Source: Cryptosporangium minutisporangium
Lineage (GTDB): Bacteria > Actinomycetota > Actinomycetes > Mycobacteriales > Cryptosporangiaceae
DNA: 64,000 nt
Assembly: GCF_039536245.1 (NCBI RefSeq)
Contig: NZ_BAAAYN010000048.1
Coordinates: forward strand, 52,469 to 116,468
Reading direction: 5' to 3'
Position 1 is the stretch's first letter, and every line of letters starts with the position of its first letter. Of this stretch, positions 53,227-62,239 are shown in pieces. The notes beneath the pieces are model-generated. The model was not told the origin of the DNA and searched no databases. It worked only from the letters and a program-made list of their open reading frames with translations. The position numbers were made by a program, and so were the translations under genes.

Positions 53227-54654
53227 TTGAGCAGAAACGAGCCGGGCTACGGTGGGCCGGGTCCGCCCGGTGCGGCGTCGAGCCGTCCTGCCGACAAAGC
53301 GGCCTGCCTGGTCGCCCGGCAGCCGTTGGTCCTCGTCGTCGGGCCGTCCGGCGCGGGGCGGAGTGCGGCGATCACGATCCTCGCTGGTCCCGCCGCCGGG
53401 GGAACGATGATCGACCTCGGCGCGCTGTGGATGGCTGTCGACCCGCCAGGCGACCGGCCGCGCACCGTCCGTCTCAACGGAGCACCGTCGGCGGTCGGGC
53501 GGAAAGGCTGGGAAGCCATCGCCGGTGCGATCGGGGCGGTGGCCGCTCCGCCGGCGGTGGTCCTCGTCGACACGTTCCGCGGGTTGTCCGCGGCCCTGGG
53601 CGACGACGGCGCGGCCGAGACGGTCAGCGCGCTGGTGGCGCCCGGCCGGACGGTGGTCCTGGTGCTGGACGACCTGGTCGAGGCCGAGCAGTTCGGTGCG
53701 GTCGCGTTACGACACGGGGCCGTGGTGACCGTCGACGACCAGACGATCCGCGACGTCCGCTCGGTGGCCGACCTGGTGGGTGAGGGCGCCGCCGGGCCGG
53801 GGGCACCACCGCAGCGGCGCGCCTGGGCGGATGCCGCCGCCGAATTGGCGAGGCCGGTTCCGATCACACCGCCGGCGATCGGGACCGCTCCGGCGGCAGT
53901 GCCGGAACCCCGTGAGGCCGACGGCGGCAACGCGTCAAACGATCGGCGTCGGCGCTGGTGGCGACGGAGTGAGCCGGAGCCACCGGGCGCCTTGGGCGTG
54001 CCCCCGGTCGGGCCGCCGCCGCTGGGGCAGCCACCGTTGCCTCCGCCCGGTTCGGACGGGCAGCGGCCGGAGCCAGGGACCCTGCCGTTCGCGGCGCAGC
54101 CCGTCGAGGAGGTGCCCTCGGACCCCGCGGTCGGCGTCACCGTGGCCGTCACCGACACCACCGGCATGCGGATCGATCGCCCGTTGGCGCCGGGTGGGTA
54201 CTACCTGATCCAGCTGACGATGAGATCCGCGCCCACTGACCCAGCGCCCGCTGACCCAGCGCCACCGGATCCCAGGCCCGACCCGGTCGGCGCGTGGGTG
54301 CAGGTGTCGGTCGTCGCGGAGACGGTCACGGTGCCGGTGGGTCCGCACGCGATGTTCGTGCCCCGGCACGGCGTTGCGTGGACCTGTCCGTGCGAGCCAG
54401 GCGGACCGCACACCTGCCTGCCCGAGGAGCGGTCCGAGCAGCTGGATCTGCCGTTCGTCGCCCCGCGGCGGCCGGACGTCTACCGGGTTCACCTGGCCGT
54501 CCGGCACCGCGCCACCGTGATCCACCAGACCCGGCTGGAGCTGCCGGTGATCGGCCCCGGCCACGACCTGCCGGTCTCGGCCGGTCCGAGCGCGACCGTG
54601 ACCTACGAGGCTCCGGCCCTGCGACCCTCCGCCCCGCGCCCACCCAGCCGGTAG
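53227..54654 (+). CDS. Unrecognised P-loop protein with C-terminal beta-rich domain
   Basis: 475 residues, starts at TTG 53227 with ggggaag upstream. Residues 33-190 look like a small P-loop NTPase: Walker A GPSGAGRS (39-46), a hydrophobic strand ending in Asp (VVLVDTFRG, near 112) as Walker B, and VVLVLDDLVEAEQF. A Pro-rich linker (about 225-300) carries no motif. The C-terminal domain (about 300-465) is predicted all-beta, with a Cys-rich loop WTCPCEPGGPHTC near 384-396 and YRVHLAVRH. I do not recognise the family. It is convergent with the glycolipid-binding-domain gene. Confidence 0.7.
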   Translation: MSRNEPGYGGPGPPGAASSRPADKAACLVARQPLVLVVGPSGAGRSAAITILAGPAAGGTMIDLGALWMAVDPPGDRPRTVRLNGAPSAVGRKGWEAIAGAIGAVAAPPAVVLVDTFRGLSAALGDDGAAETVSALVAPGRTVVLVLDDLVEAEQFGAVALRHGAVVTVDDQTIRDVRSVADLVGEGAAGPGAPPQRRAWADAAAELARPVPITPPAIGTAPAAVPEPREADGGNASNDRRRRWWRRSEPEPPGALGVPPVGPPPLGQPPLPPPGSDGQRPEPGTLPFAAQPVEEVPSDPAVGVTVAVTDTTGMRIDRPLAPGGYYLIQLTMRSAPTDPAPADPAPPDPRPDPVGAWVQVSVVAETVTVPVGPHAMFVPRHGVAWTCPCEPGGPHTCLPEERSEQLDLPFVAPRRPDVYRVHLAVRHRATVIHQTRLELPVIGPGHDLPVSAGPSATVTYEAPALRPSAPRPPSR

Positions 54655-54660
54655 CGGACG

Positions 54661-55257
54661 TCAGACCCGCGGGCGATCCGTCGCCCGGGTCGCCAGCCCG
54701 GGATAGTCGGTGACGAAGCCGTCGGTGTCGACGGAGATCTGGACCCGGTAGTCGCCGGAGCGGAACCCGATCTGTCCGTCACCGGCCACCGCGTACCGCT
54801 GGGTATTGGCGATCACCGCGAGCGACGGCAGCTCGACGAACGCGACGTTCAGCTCGAATTCGCTGCCGACGGACTGCCGGAGCAGGTCGAGCCGACGGAT
54901 CGGCAGCGTGTTGGTGAGCGGTGAGAACTCGAGGTCGATGTCGAGCGCGTCGGCGAACGTCTCCGGATACTCGGCTCCGGCGGGCGGCCCGGCCAGCGTG
55001 CCGGTCTCGCTCGCCCGTACCTTCCACGGATCACGGCCGGTCTGCCGTGCCAGCCGCAGGGAGCGGGACCAGCCGGCGCCCTCGGTCTGGATCTCCAGCG
55101 CGATCGTGGCCCACTGCGCGTCGGTGGCGAGGGTGTAGCGGGCGCTGTACGGCTCGGGGGCCGCGCCGAGCGCCCATCCGGCGGCGCGGAGACCGCGGTC
55201 CGTGTTCACAGCCGCCAGCTCTGCTCCGAAGCCCAACCGATTCCACGCCAGCTCCAT
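54661..55257 (-). CDS. Putative glycolipid-binding domain protein (DUF1089-like)
   Basis: 198 residues of the family named 'putative glycolipid-binding' (structure-based guess for relatives). Motifs WALGAAPEPYSARYTLATDA, LEIQTEGAGWSRSLRL, DALDIDLEFSPLTNTLPIRR and FVTDYPGLATR are typical. Fold likely a lipocalin-like beta barrel; real ligand unknown. ATG 55257 (MELAWNRLGFGAE) is the family start. Only 6 bp separate it from the P-loop gene. Confidence 0.8.
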   Translation of the reverse strand: MELAWNRLGFGAELAAVNTDRGLRAAGWALGAAPEPYSARYTLATDAQWATIALEIQTEGAGWSRSLRLARQTGRDPWKVRASETGTLAGPPAGAEYPETFADALDIDLEFSPLTNTLPIRRLDLLRQSVGSEFELNVAFVELPSLAVIANTQRYAVAGDGQIGFRSGDYRVQISVDTDGFVTDYPGLATRATDRPRV

Positions 55258-55390
55258 GTGCGCGGCTCCTCTCGACCCGTCGCTGTCGGACGTGCACAAC
55301 CCTGCCACGGTCGCGGCGCTTTCCTGTGGTGATCCACAGCGTCGTCCGGGCTCCGGGTTCGCGGTTCTGCCGCAGAGGCATCATGGCGTC

Positions 55391-56518
55391 ATGGACCTCT
55401 GGGCGAACCTGGACGACTTGCGGCGGCGACAGAGCGAGAAGTGGCGGCACTACCCGGCGGACGTTCTCCCGGTGTTCGTCGCCGAGATGGATTCGACGCT
55501 CGCCGAGCCGGTCCGGGCCGCGCTCGCGTCCGCGTTGGACAACTCCGACACCGGCTACGCACATCCGGAAGGCTTGCCGGAGGCCTTCGCCGGCTTCGCC
55601 GGCCGACGCTGGGGATGGGACCCGCAACCGGCGACGATGACGCTCATGCCGGACGTCGCCCGGGCGGCGCGGACCGCGATAGAGCTGGTCAGCGAACCGG
55701 GTGACGCGGTAGTGATCAACCCGCCGGTGTATCCGCCGTTCTACGAGTGGCTGGAGATGACCGGACGGCGGCTGGTGTCCAACCCGCTCCGACCAGGCCC
55801 GGACGGATGGCGGCTGGACCTGGAAGGGCTCGAGGCAGCGTTCGCCGGCGGCGCCCGCGTCCATCTGCTGTGCAATCCGCAGAACCCGACCGGCACCGTC
55901 CACACCCGCGCCGAGCTCGACGCGGTCGCGGAACTCGCCGAGCGGTACGACGTGCGCGTCGTGTCCGACGAGATCCACGCGCCGCTGACGCTCGGCGACG
56001 CGCGTTTCACCCCGTTCCTGTCGCTGGATCGACCGGCGGCGCGGACCGGGTTCGCCGCGGTGTCGGCGTCGAAGGCGTGGAACCTCGCCGGGCTGAAGGC
56101 CGCGCTCCTCGTCGGTGGCGACGAGGTGGTGGGGGAGTTCCGGCGGATCCCGGAGGACGCGACGTCGTCCACCGGGCTCTTCGGCGTGGTGGCGTCGATC
56201 GCGGCGCTGAACGAGGGAGAGGCGTGGCTCGACGAGCTGCGGGCGGCGCTCGAGGTGAACCGGCGGTGGCTCGAGGAAGCGCTTGCGCCGCTGGGCATCG
56301 GCTACCGGCCGCCGGACGCGACGTTCCTCGCGTGGCTCGACTTCCGGGGCCTCGGACTCGGTGACGAGCCCGCTGCTGCGCTGCTCGACCGTGGACGGGT
56401 CGCGCTCTACCGCGGCCTCGACTTCGGTCCCGAGGGTGCCGGATTCGCGCGCTTCAACTTCGCGACTCGCCCCGAAGTCCTCGCGGAGGCGGTCGCCCGC
56501 ATAGCGGCAGCCTTGTAA
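55391..56518 (+). CDS. patB: PatB/MalY-type aminotransferase (cystathionine beta-lyase-like)
   Basis: 375 residues, fold-type I. PLP Lys228 in VSASKAWNLAGLKAAL; LLCNPQNPTGTVHTRAEL; VVSDEIHAPLT; RFNFATRPEVL with the carboxylate-binding Arg. MalY/PatB enzymes cleave cystathionine or other C-S compounds. With the Cds1-like enzyme nearby this suggests sulphur amino acid turnover. ATG 55391 gives MDLWANLDDLRRRQSEKWRH; a strong ribosome-binding site is not apparent. Confidence 0.92.
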   Translation: MDLWANLDDLRRRQSEKWRHYPADVLPVFVAEMDSTLAEPVRAALASALDNSDTGYAHPEGLPEAFAGFAGRRWGWDPQPATMTLMPDVARAARTAIELVSEPGDAVVINPPVYPPFYEWLEMTGRRLVSNPLRPGPDGWRLDLEGLEAAFAGGARVHLLCNPQNPTGTVHTRAELDAVAELAERYDVRVVSDEIHAPLTLGDARFTPFLSLDRPAARTGFAAVSASKAWNLAGLKAALLVGGDEVVGEFRRIPEDATSSTGLFGVVASIAALNEGEAWLDELRAALEVNRRWLEEALAPLGIGYRPPDATFLAWLDFRGLGLGDEPAAALLDRGRVALYRGLDFGPEGAGFARFNFATRPEVLAEAVARIAAAL

Positions 56519-56539
56519 CGCCCTCGCGGGGTCAATGCA

Positions 56540-57904
56540 CTAGGCGAGAACCTCGTCCAGGACGGACATGATCGCGTCGCCGGCCAGCATCGCGATGCCG
56601 GCTCCGGCGGCGACCGCGACGATCAGGACGATGGCCACGATCAGCGCGGTCTTGCGTCCACTGCCCTTCGGTTCCGGCTCGACGGTGCCGGTGCCGGTGC
56701 CGAGCAGGGCTCCGGCCAGCGACGACGTGTTCTCCACGTTCTCCGGGGACTGGCTGCCCCGCCTCGTGGTGGCGCGACCCGGTGCGAACGGTGCGTCGAA
56801 ACTCGGCGGCTGCTCGGGCTCGGGCGGGCGGACGCCGTCCGGATAGGGCGACCAACCGGGCTCGATCGTCCACGCCGGTCGGTTCACCGGCGGTGGCGCG
56901 GACACCGGAGGCGGCGCGGACACCGGAGGCGGCGCGGACACCGGAGGCGGCGCGGCGACCGGAGGCGTCGGTACCCGGGCCGCGGCCCTGGCCCCGGCCG
57001 GTGGGCGCGGCGGAGGAACGTGCTGGACGTCCGGGCCCGAACTCGGCGCCACCGGCACCGACGCCTTGCCCGATGCCGGTGGGGCGGGGCTGACCGGGCG
57101 CACCACGGTCTGGTCGACCGGCGTCGAGGAGGCGACCTGGTGCACGGCGGTCGCGTCCGTGCGAGCCGGCGCGAGCGGCGATTGGTGGACGGCGGTCTGT
57201 TCGCTACGCGAGTCGCCCGCCGGGCTCGCGGCCTTTTCGCTCGTGGCGGCCGGGTCGCTGGCGGCCGGTGCGGAAGCGGCCGGTGCCGTGGGGGCCGGGG
57301 TAGTGGCGGCCGGTGCAGCAGCCGCCGGGGTAGCAGCGGCCGGTGCAGTAGCGGCCGGGGTAGTGGCCGGAGGGCTCGTCTCAGCCTTGGTTGCGGCGGG
57401 CGTGCTCGCCGCCTCAGCGGCCGGCGCGGTCGACGGGCTCGCTGTCTGCGGGGCAGCCGGAGTGGCGGGCGTGCTCTCCGGGGCCGGGGTGGGCGGTGTG
57501 TCCTGGCGGGCTTCGGCGAGGCGGGCGACGAGCTCGGCCGGGAGCGGCGCGATGCGGGTCTCCGCGTTGGACTGGACTGCCTCCTCGTCCGGTGCCGAGC
57601 TCTCGGTCCCGGACGGCGCCGACTCGGGCTCCGCGGGCGGTGCGGCCTCGGCAGGCGGTGCCGACTGCGACGCAACCGGCTCGGGCTTCGTCGGTTGGGC
57701 TTTCGTCGGTTGAGCCTCCGCGGCGGGGGACGGCGCCGGCGGCGTCGCGTCCCCAGGAGCGTCGGGAGCCGTCTCGGTCGCGGCACCCTCGGCCGGCGTA
57801 GCCGGCTTCGGATCCGGGATGGCCGGCGGCGTGAAGCGGGAACCACCCGGGAGCTGCGACGGATCGAGCCGTACGGTCCGGGGGCCCTCTTCCTCCTCGG
57901 CCAT
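56540..57904 (-). CDS. Pro/Ala-rich tail-anchored protein of unknown function
   Basis: 454 residues. About 400 residues are Ala/Pro/Thr/Glu-rich low complexity, beginning MAEEEEGPRTVRLDPSQLPG; then repeats of PPPVSA, a short Trp-containing segment (PAWTIEPGWSPYPDGVRPPE) and a single C-terminal membrane helix (TALIVAIVLIVAVAAGAGIA). It faces the cytoplasm apart from a short tail, if the C-terminal anchor is right. No catalytic motif. Convergent with patB. Confidence 0.65.
   Translation of the reverse strand: MAEEEEGPRTVRLDPSQLPGGSRFTPPAIPDPKPATPAEGAATETAPDAPGDATPPAPSPAAEAQPTKAQPTKPEPVASQSAPPAEAAPPAEPESAPSGTESSAPDEEAVQSNAETRIAPLPAELVARLAEARQDTPPTPAPESTPATPAAPQTASPSTAPAAEAASTPAATKAETSPPATTPAATAPAAATPAAAAPAATTPAPTAPAASAPAASDPAATSEKAASPAGDSRSEQTAVHQSPLAPARTDATAVHQVASSTPVDQTVVRPVSPAPPASGKASVPVAPSSGPDVQHVPPPRPPAGARAAARVPTPPVAAPPPVSAPPPVSAPPPVSAPPPVNRPAWTIEPGWSPYPDGVRPPEPEQPPSFDAPFAPGRATTRRGSQSPENVENTSSLAGALLGTGTGTVEPEPKGSGRKTALIVAIVLIVAVAAGAGIAMLAGDAIMSVLDEVLA
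56884..56955 (-). repeat. Tandem repeat coding PPPVSA
   Basis: Three to four units of an 18-bp sequence of the type ggcggcgcggacaccgga lie in the Pro/Ala-rich gene. The first and last units are diverged. Confidence 0.75.
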
Positions 57905-58021
57905 GACGATCTCCTACCTCTCGGTCGTTCGGGCGGCCGACGAAACCGTCCCACGTGCGAGGAAGGATTTCCGTTGGACAGCTGACAGAACCCCGTTCAG
58001 CGCGGAAATGCCGTCGATTCG

Positions 58022-59866
58022 TTAGCGATGGTCACCGAGGGTCGCCGCGCTCGACCGTTCGGTCGACGATCGGCGTGAGCCGCTCGGCGCCGCGGGCCGC
58101 GTCGGCGCTGCTGACCGCAGATTCCGGCGGGCGTCCGCCGACCGTCCTGGGGTCCCCGACGCCTTCGCCGACCGCGGCGCCGTACCCCGCTCGCTCGCGC
58201 GCGGGCTGCCGGCCCGCCCCGGCGTGCTCGCCGAGGACGTCGGACTCCCGGACGTCCGGCGGCTGGCCCCCGTCGGGCTGCCCGACGCGCGCGGGCTGCC
58301 CGACGTTGCGGGAGCACCCGACGTCCGGCGTCCGGCGCCCGTTGACTCGGGGCTGCTCGACGGGGTACCCGACGCTCGCGGGGTGGCGGACGCGCGCCGC
58401 GACTGGTCGGCCGGCGGCGCGGTGCGGGGCCGGAGCACGGTCGGCGACGGCGTCGGCTTGCTTGCGCGCGGCGACGGTTCGCTCGCGCGGTCTTGGGGGC
58501 GCCCCGGAACCACGCGCCCCGCCGAGAAGAACTCCGACCACCAGACCGGCGCCACCCGCACCACGTCCCCCGTGGTCGGCGCGTGCACCATCAGGCCGCG
58601 GCCGAGGTAGACGCCGACGTGGTGGATCGTGTTCCAGTCGGCTCGATCAGTGGCGAAGAACAGCAGGTCACCGGGGAGCAGCGCGGTGATCGGCACCGGT
58701 CGGCTGGCTCGGTACTGCGGCCGTGCGGTACGCGGCAGCAGCACGTCCGACGACGCGTACGCGGTCTGCACCAGACCGGAGCAGTCGAACCGGTCCGGCC
58801 CCTCCGCGCCCCACTCGTACGGCTTCCCGCGCTGCGCGAGCGCGTACTCCACCGCGGAGATCGCTGCCTTCCCGGCGGCGCCCTTCGCGTCGCGTAGGTA
58901 TCGGCGGGCCAGCGCGGCCTCGACGGCGTCCCGACGACGTTCGGCCGCCGCCAGCGCGGACGCCCGCGCTGCCCGCAACCGGCGCAGCGCCTCACCACGG
59001 GCGGTGAGGTTCCGGCGGAGCGCATCGACGCGGCTCTGCTGTGCGGCCAGCCGCTCGTCGGCGCGGCGGGCGGCGTCGGCGGCCGCGCGCTCGTGCGCCT
59101 CGGCAGCTTCCAGGCTCAACACCGCGGTTCCGAGTTTCGGACGGCCGAGCATGGCGGCGCGCGGATCGACCGCCAGGCCCTCCGGGCGGCTCGCCTCCGC
59201 GATGAACGACTCCCGAGCCCAGGCCTCCGCGTCGGACGCGGCCGCTGCCGTGGTCGCCCGGGCGGCGGCGAGCGTGGACGCCGCGGTGGCCTGCGCTGCG
59301 GTGAGCGGGGGTAGCGCCTCGCGCGCGTCGGTGAGCTGCTCCGCGACGGCCTCGGCGGCTGCGGACTCGCGCGCGATCCGAGCCAGTGCCGGATCGGTGG
59401 TCGGGCGGGCCGGCGTGGTCGCCGGTCGTGCCGATGCGCCGGGGCGCCGTCCGGCGTCGGCCGTCGGTCGGCCGGCCCGTCGCAGCGTGAACGTCGCGGA
59501 GATGGCCGGACCGTCCACGCCGTCCGGCAGGTCGATGGCGACCGGCGGCCGGTTGAGCGCCGAGCGGCCCGGCGCGTTGCCGGTATCCCGCGTCGGTACG
59601 CCGGACGCGCTGCCGTGCAGTGCGGCGACAGCCTGGCCGGCGTCGGCTCGTGCCAGGCCCGAGCCGGTGACGAGCGTCAGAGCCGTGCCGACGGCGATCG
59701 ACGCCCGGACCGTCCGAATCGCGGCCTGCTTTTCCCGGCTGCGGAGCAGCGCGGGGACGTTGCGCACCGCGTTCGCCAGTGGCACGAGTGCTGCCGGAGC
59801 GCGCAGCGCGCCGGAGAACGAGCGAGGAGGGGAGAAGCGGGTGGATTTCCGGTGTGCGCCGCCCAT
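58022..59866 (-). CDS. NlpC/P60 peptidoglycan endopeptidase with long Ser/Arg-rich tail
   Basis: 614 residues. N-terminal hydrophobic signal or anchor (about 53-72, IRTVRASIAVGTALTLVTG), helical coiled-coil region (about 170-320), NlpC/P60 domain with catalytic Cys in RFDCSGLVQTAYASS and His in IHHVGVYLGRGLMVHAPT, then about 170 residues of Ser/Pro/Arg/Thr repeats (SPRASGSPT-like). The tail is likely disordered and could bind wall polymers. It may share a transcript with the Pro/Ala-rich gene 117 bp downstream. No riboswitch was found in its 222-bp upstream region. Confidence 0.88.
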   Translation of the reverse strand: MGGAHRKSTRFSPPRSFSGALRAPAALVPLANAVRNVPALLRSREKQAAIRTVRASIAVGTALTLVTGSGLARADAGQAVAALHGSASGVPTRDTGNAPGRSALNRPPVAIDLPDGVDGPAISATFTLRRAGRPTADAGRRPGASARPATTPARPTTDPALARIARESAAAEAVAEQLTDAREALPPLTAAQATAASTLAAARATTAAAASDAEAWARESFIAEASRPEGLAVDPRAAMLGRPKLGTAVLSLEAAEAHERAAADAARRADERLAAQQSRVDALRRNLTARGEALRRLRAARASALAAAERRRDAVEAALARRYLRDAKGAAGKAAISAVEYALAQRGKPYEWGAEGPDRFDCSGLVQTAYASSDVLLPRTARPQYRASRPVPITALLPGDLLFFATDRADWNTIHHVGVYLGRGLMVHAPTTGDVVRVAPVWWSEFFSAGRVVPGRPQDRASEPSPRASKPTPSPTVLRPRTAPPADQSRRASATPRASGTPSSSPESTGAGRRTSGAPATSGSPRASGSPTGASRRTSGSPTSSASTPGRAGSPRASERGTAPRSAKASGTPGRSADARRNLRSAAPTRPAAPSGSRRSSTERSSAATLGDHR

Positions 59867-60088
59867 CAGCCTCGGTTCCCGCTCTCTGGGCTCCGGCTCG
59901 CCGAAGGGTGGCTTCGCCGGTTATGTCCGTCTAGAGGCACTAACTGGGTATAGCAAAATATGGGTAAACAGTCACGTCTTTGATCGTTATTGCTCGCTAG
60001 TTCGGTATGTCCGGTTGCTGGTGCCGGGTGGGTCTCGACACAGGCGGTCCTAGCCGCAGGTCGTCGGAGCGCGCGTACGCTGGTTGGC

Positions 60089-61258
60089 ATGGATTCCGGC
60101 CTCAAGCGTGAGATCGAGCAGAAGGTACGAGCTGGTGAGCGGCTCTCGTACGACGACGGCGTCGCTCTCTACGACTGTGACGACCTGGCCTGGCTCGGTG
60201 GCCTCGCGCACGAGGTCCGCACCGCCAAGAACGGCGACGTCGTCGTGTTCAACGTGAACCGTCACCTGAACATGACCAACGTCTGCTCCGCGTCGTGCGC
60301 GTACTGCTCGTTCCAGCGGAAGCCGGGCGAGAAGGACGCGTACACGATGCGCATCGAGGAGGCGGTTCGACTCGCCAAGGGCATGGAGTCCGAGGGCCTC
60401 ACCGAGCTGCACATCGTCAACGGTCTGCACCCGACGCTGCCGTGGCGGTACTACCCGCGGTCGCTGCGCGCGCTCAAGGAAGTTCTGCCGAACGTCTCGC
60501 TGAAGGCGTTCACCGCTACCGAGATCCACTGGTTCGAGAAGATCTCCGGCCTGTCCGCCGACGAGATCCTCGACGAGCTGATCGACGCCGGGCTGGAGTC
60601 GCTGACCGGCGGTGGCGCCGAGATCTTCGACTGGGAGGTCCGGCAGCACATCGTCGACCACGCCACGCACTGGGAAGACTGGTCGCGGATCCACCGGCTG
60701 GCGCACGCGAAGGGCCTCAAGACGCCCTGCACGATGCTGTACGGCCACATCGAGGAGCCGCGTCACCGCGTCGACCACGTGCTCCGACTGCGCGAGCTGC
60801 AGGACGAGACCGGCGGCTTCCAGGTGTTCATCCCGCTGCGCTACCAGCACGACGGAGCGAAGCCGGCCGACGGGAAGATCCGTAACCGGCTCGAGGAGCG
60901 GACGCAGATGGCGACGCCCGCCGAGTCGCTGAAGACGTTCGCGGTCTCCCGGCTGCTGTTCGACAACGTCCCGCACGTGAAGTGCTTCTGGGTCATGCAC
61001 GGGCTCTCGCTGGCCCAGCTGTCGCTCAACTTCGGTGTGGACGACCTGGACGGTTCGGTCGTGGAGTACAAGATCACCCACGACGCCGACCGGTACGGGA
61101 CGCCGAACACGATGCACCGGGACGGGCTGCTCGACCTCATCCGCGACGCCGGGTTCACGCCCGTCGAGCGGAACACACGGTACGAGGTGGTGCGGCGGTA
61201 CGACGGGCCGACGCCGCTGGCGGAGCGGCGGGCCGAGCCGCAGCCGATGTGGAGCTGA
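60089..61258 (+). CDS. mqnE: Aminofutalosine synthase
   Basis: 389 residues, radical SAM enzyme. The [4Fe-4S] cysteines are C66, C70 and C73 in NVCSASCAYCSFQRKPGEKD. Other typical segments: HIVNGLHPTLPWRYY, FTATEIHWFEK, ESLTGGGAEIFD, TMLYGHIEEPRHRVDHVL, FIPLRYQHDGAK. It makes 6-amino-6-deoxyfutalosine, the second step of the futalosine menaquinone pathway, and supports that role for the ubiD-ubiA-ubiX genes 11 kb earlier. ATG 60089 is the family start. The 222-bp upstream gap is AT-rich and holds the promoter. Confidence 0.96.
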   Translation: MDSGLKREIEQKVRAGERLSYDDGVALYDCDDLAWLGGLAHEVRTAKNGDVVVFNVNRHLNMTNVCSASCAYCSFQRKPGEKDAYTMRIEEAVRLAKGMESEGLTELHIVNGLHPTLPWRYYPRSLRALKEVLPNVSLKAFTATEIHWFEKISGLSADEILDELIDAGLESLTGGGAEIFDWEVRQHIVDHATHWEDWSRIHRLAHAKGLKTPCTMLYGHIEEPRHRVDHVLRLRELQDETGGFQVFIPLRYQHDGAKPADGKIRNRLEERTQMATPAESLKTFAVSRLLFDNVPHVKCFWVMHGLSLAQLSLNFGVDDLDGSVVEYKITHDADRYGTPNTMHRDGLLDLIRDAGFTPVERNTRYEVVRRYDGPTPLAERRAEPQPMWS

Positions 61259-61264
61259 TCGCTG

Positions 61265-61564
61265 ATGACTGAGCGGGATCCGGCCGGGCGGTCGAGCACG
61301 TTGGAGCAGCTACACCCGGGCTTCCTCTACACGGTGGCTCGTTTCATGGTGTTCGCGGCCTGCGTGATCGTGCTGTTCCTGATCGGGTTCCGCTCCTGGA
61401 TGCTCGTGCTCGGGGCGTTGCTGCTCTCCGCACCGCTGTCGTTCTTCCTGCTGCGTCGGCAGCGGGAGGCTTTCGCCATGCGCGTCGAGGGGCGGATGAG
61501 CAAGCGTCAGCAGGAGAAGGCCAGGCTGCGCGCCGCCCTGGCCGGCGACGACGACGAGCGCTGA
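61265..61564 (+). CDS. Small two-span membrane protein (DUF4229-like)
   Basis: 99 residues with two hydrophobic segments (YTVARFMVFAACVIVLFLIG and LVLGALLLSAPLSFFLL) and a basic C-terminal helix (SKRQQEKARLRAALAGD). The architecture is that of DUF4229, commonly next to mqnE in actinobacteria. It starts 6 bp after mqnE and is surely co-transcribed; role in menaquinone or respiration possible but unproven. Confidence 0.85.
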   Translation: MTERDPAGRSSTLEQLHPGFLYTVARFMVFAACVIVLFLIGFRSWMLVLGALLLSAPLSFFLLRRQREAFAMRVEGRMSKRQQEKARLRAALAGDDDER

Positions 61565-61571
61565 CCGCTTC

Positions 61572-62162
61572 TTACCGGCGGCGGCGCGGGCGGGATAACC
61601 CGGCTCGGATGGTGGCGGTTCGGGCGGCCGAGACGTCGACCTCCAGATCGAACGGCTCGGTGACGACGATCTGGTCACCGGTCACCCGCTGCACCTCTTC
61701 GTACCAGCGTCCGACCCGTCGGTGCTCGACGATCGTGAACGGATCGAGGTCGACGAGCCAGTACGACGGGATGCCTGCGGTCGCGTAGATCCGGGGCTTG
61801 GTCTGTCGATCGAGCCGTCCCGTGCCGGGGGAGATGACCTCGACGGCGAGCCGAACCGCGTCACTCTGCGTCCGTGCGTAGCCTTCGCCCACCTCGCGAG
61901 GGACGACGATCAGATCGGGGCGTGGGCACTGCCGCTTGTCCTCCATCGCGACGTCGACGTCACTGACGACGACGAAGTCCTCGGGCAACACTCGGTCGAG
62001 CGCGACCTGCAGTCGAAAGACGACGGTGTTGTGCAGGTTGACGGGGCTTGCGCACACGATGATGTGTCCGTCGATCAGCTCGTGGCGGATGTCGGTGTCT
62101 TCTCCCAGGGCGTCGTAGTCGTCGATCGTCGCGGTGCCGTAGGCGGGGGCCGGGGCGCTCAT
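61572..62162 (-). CDS. Uma2-family (DUF820) PD-(D/E)xK nuclease-like protein
   Basis: 196 residues with HELIDGHIIVCASPVNLHN, RPDLIVVPREV and LAVEVISPGTGRLDRQTKPR, giving the Asp...Glu-x-Val and a Lys-rich segment of the restriction-endonuclease-like fold, followed by YWLVDLDP. Function of Uma2 proteins is unproven. Start ATG 62162; the frame is open to 62225. It lies 77 bp downstream of the helicase gene. Confidence 0.85.
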   Translation of the reverse strand: MSAPAPAYGTATIDDYDALGEDTDIRHELIDGHIIVCASPVNLHNTVVFRLQVALDRVLPEDFVVVSDVDVAMEDKRQCPRPDLIVVPREVGEGYARTQSDAVRLAVEVISPGTGRLDRQTKPRIYATAGIPSYWLVDLDPFTIVEHRRVGRWYEEVQRVTGDQIVVTEPFDLEVDVSAARTATIRAGLSRPRRRR

Positions 62163-62239
62163 CAGCTGCACCTGCTTCCGTCGGAAGTTCAATTGGTCAC
62201 CTCCGATCCTAACCACACGTGCCAACGAGTGCTACCGGC

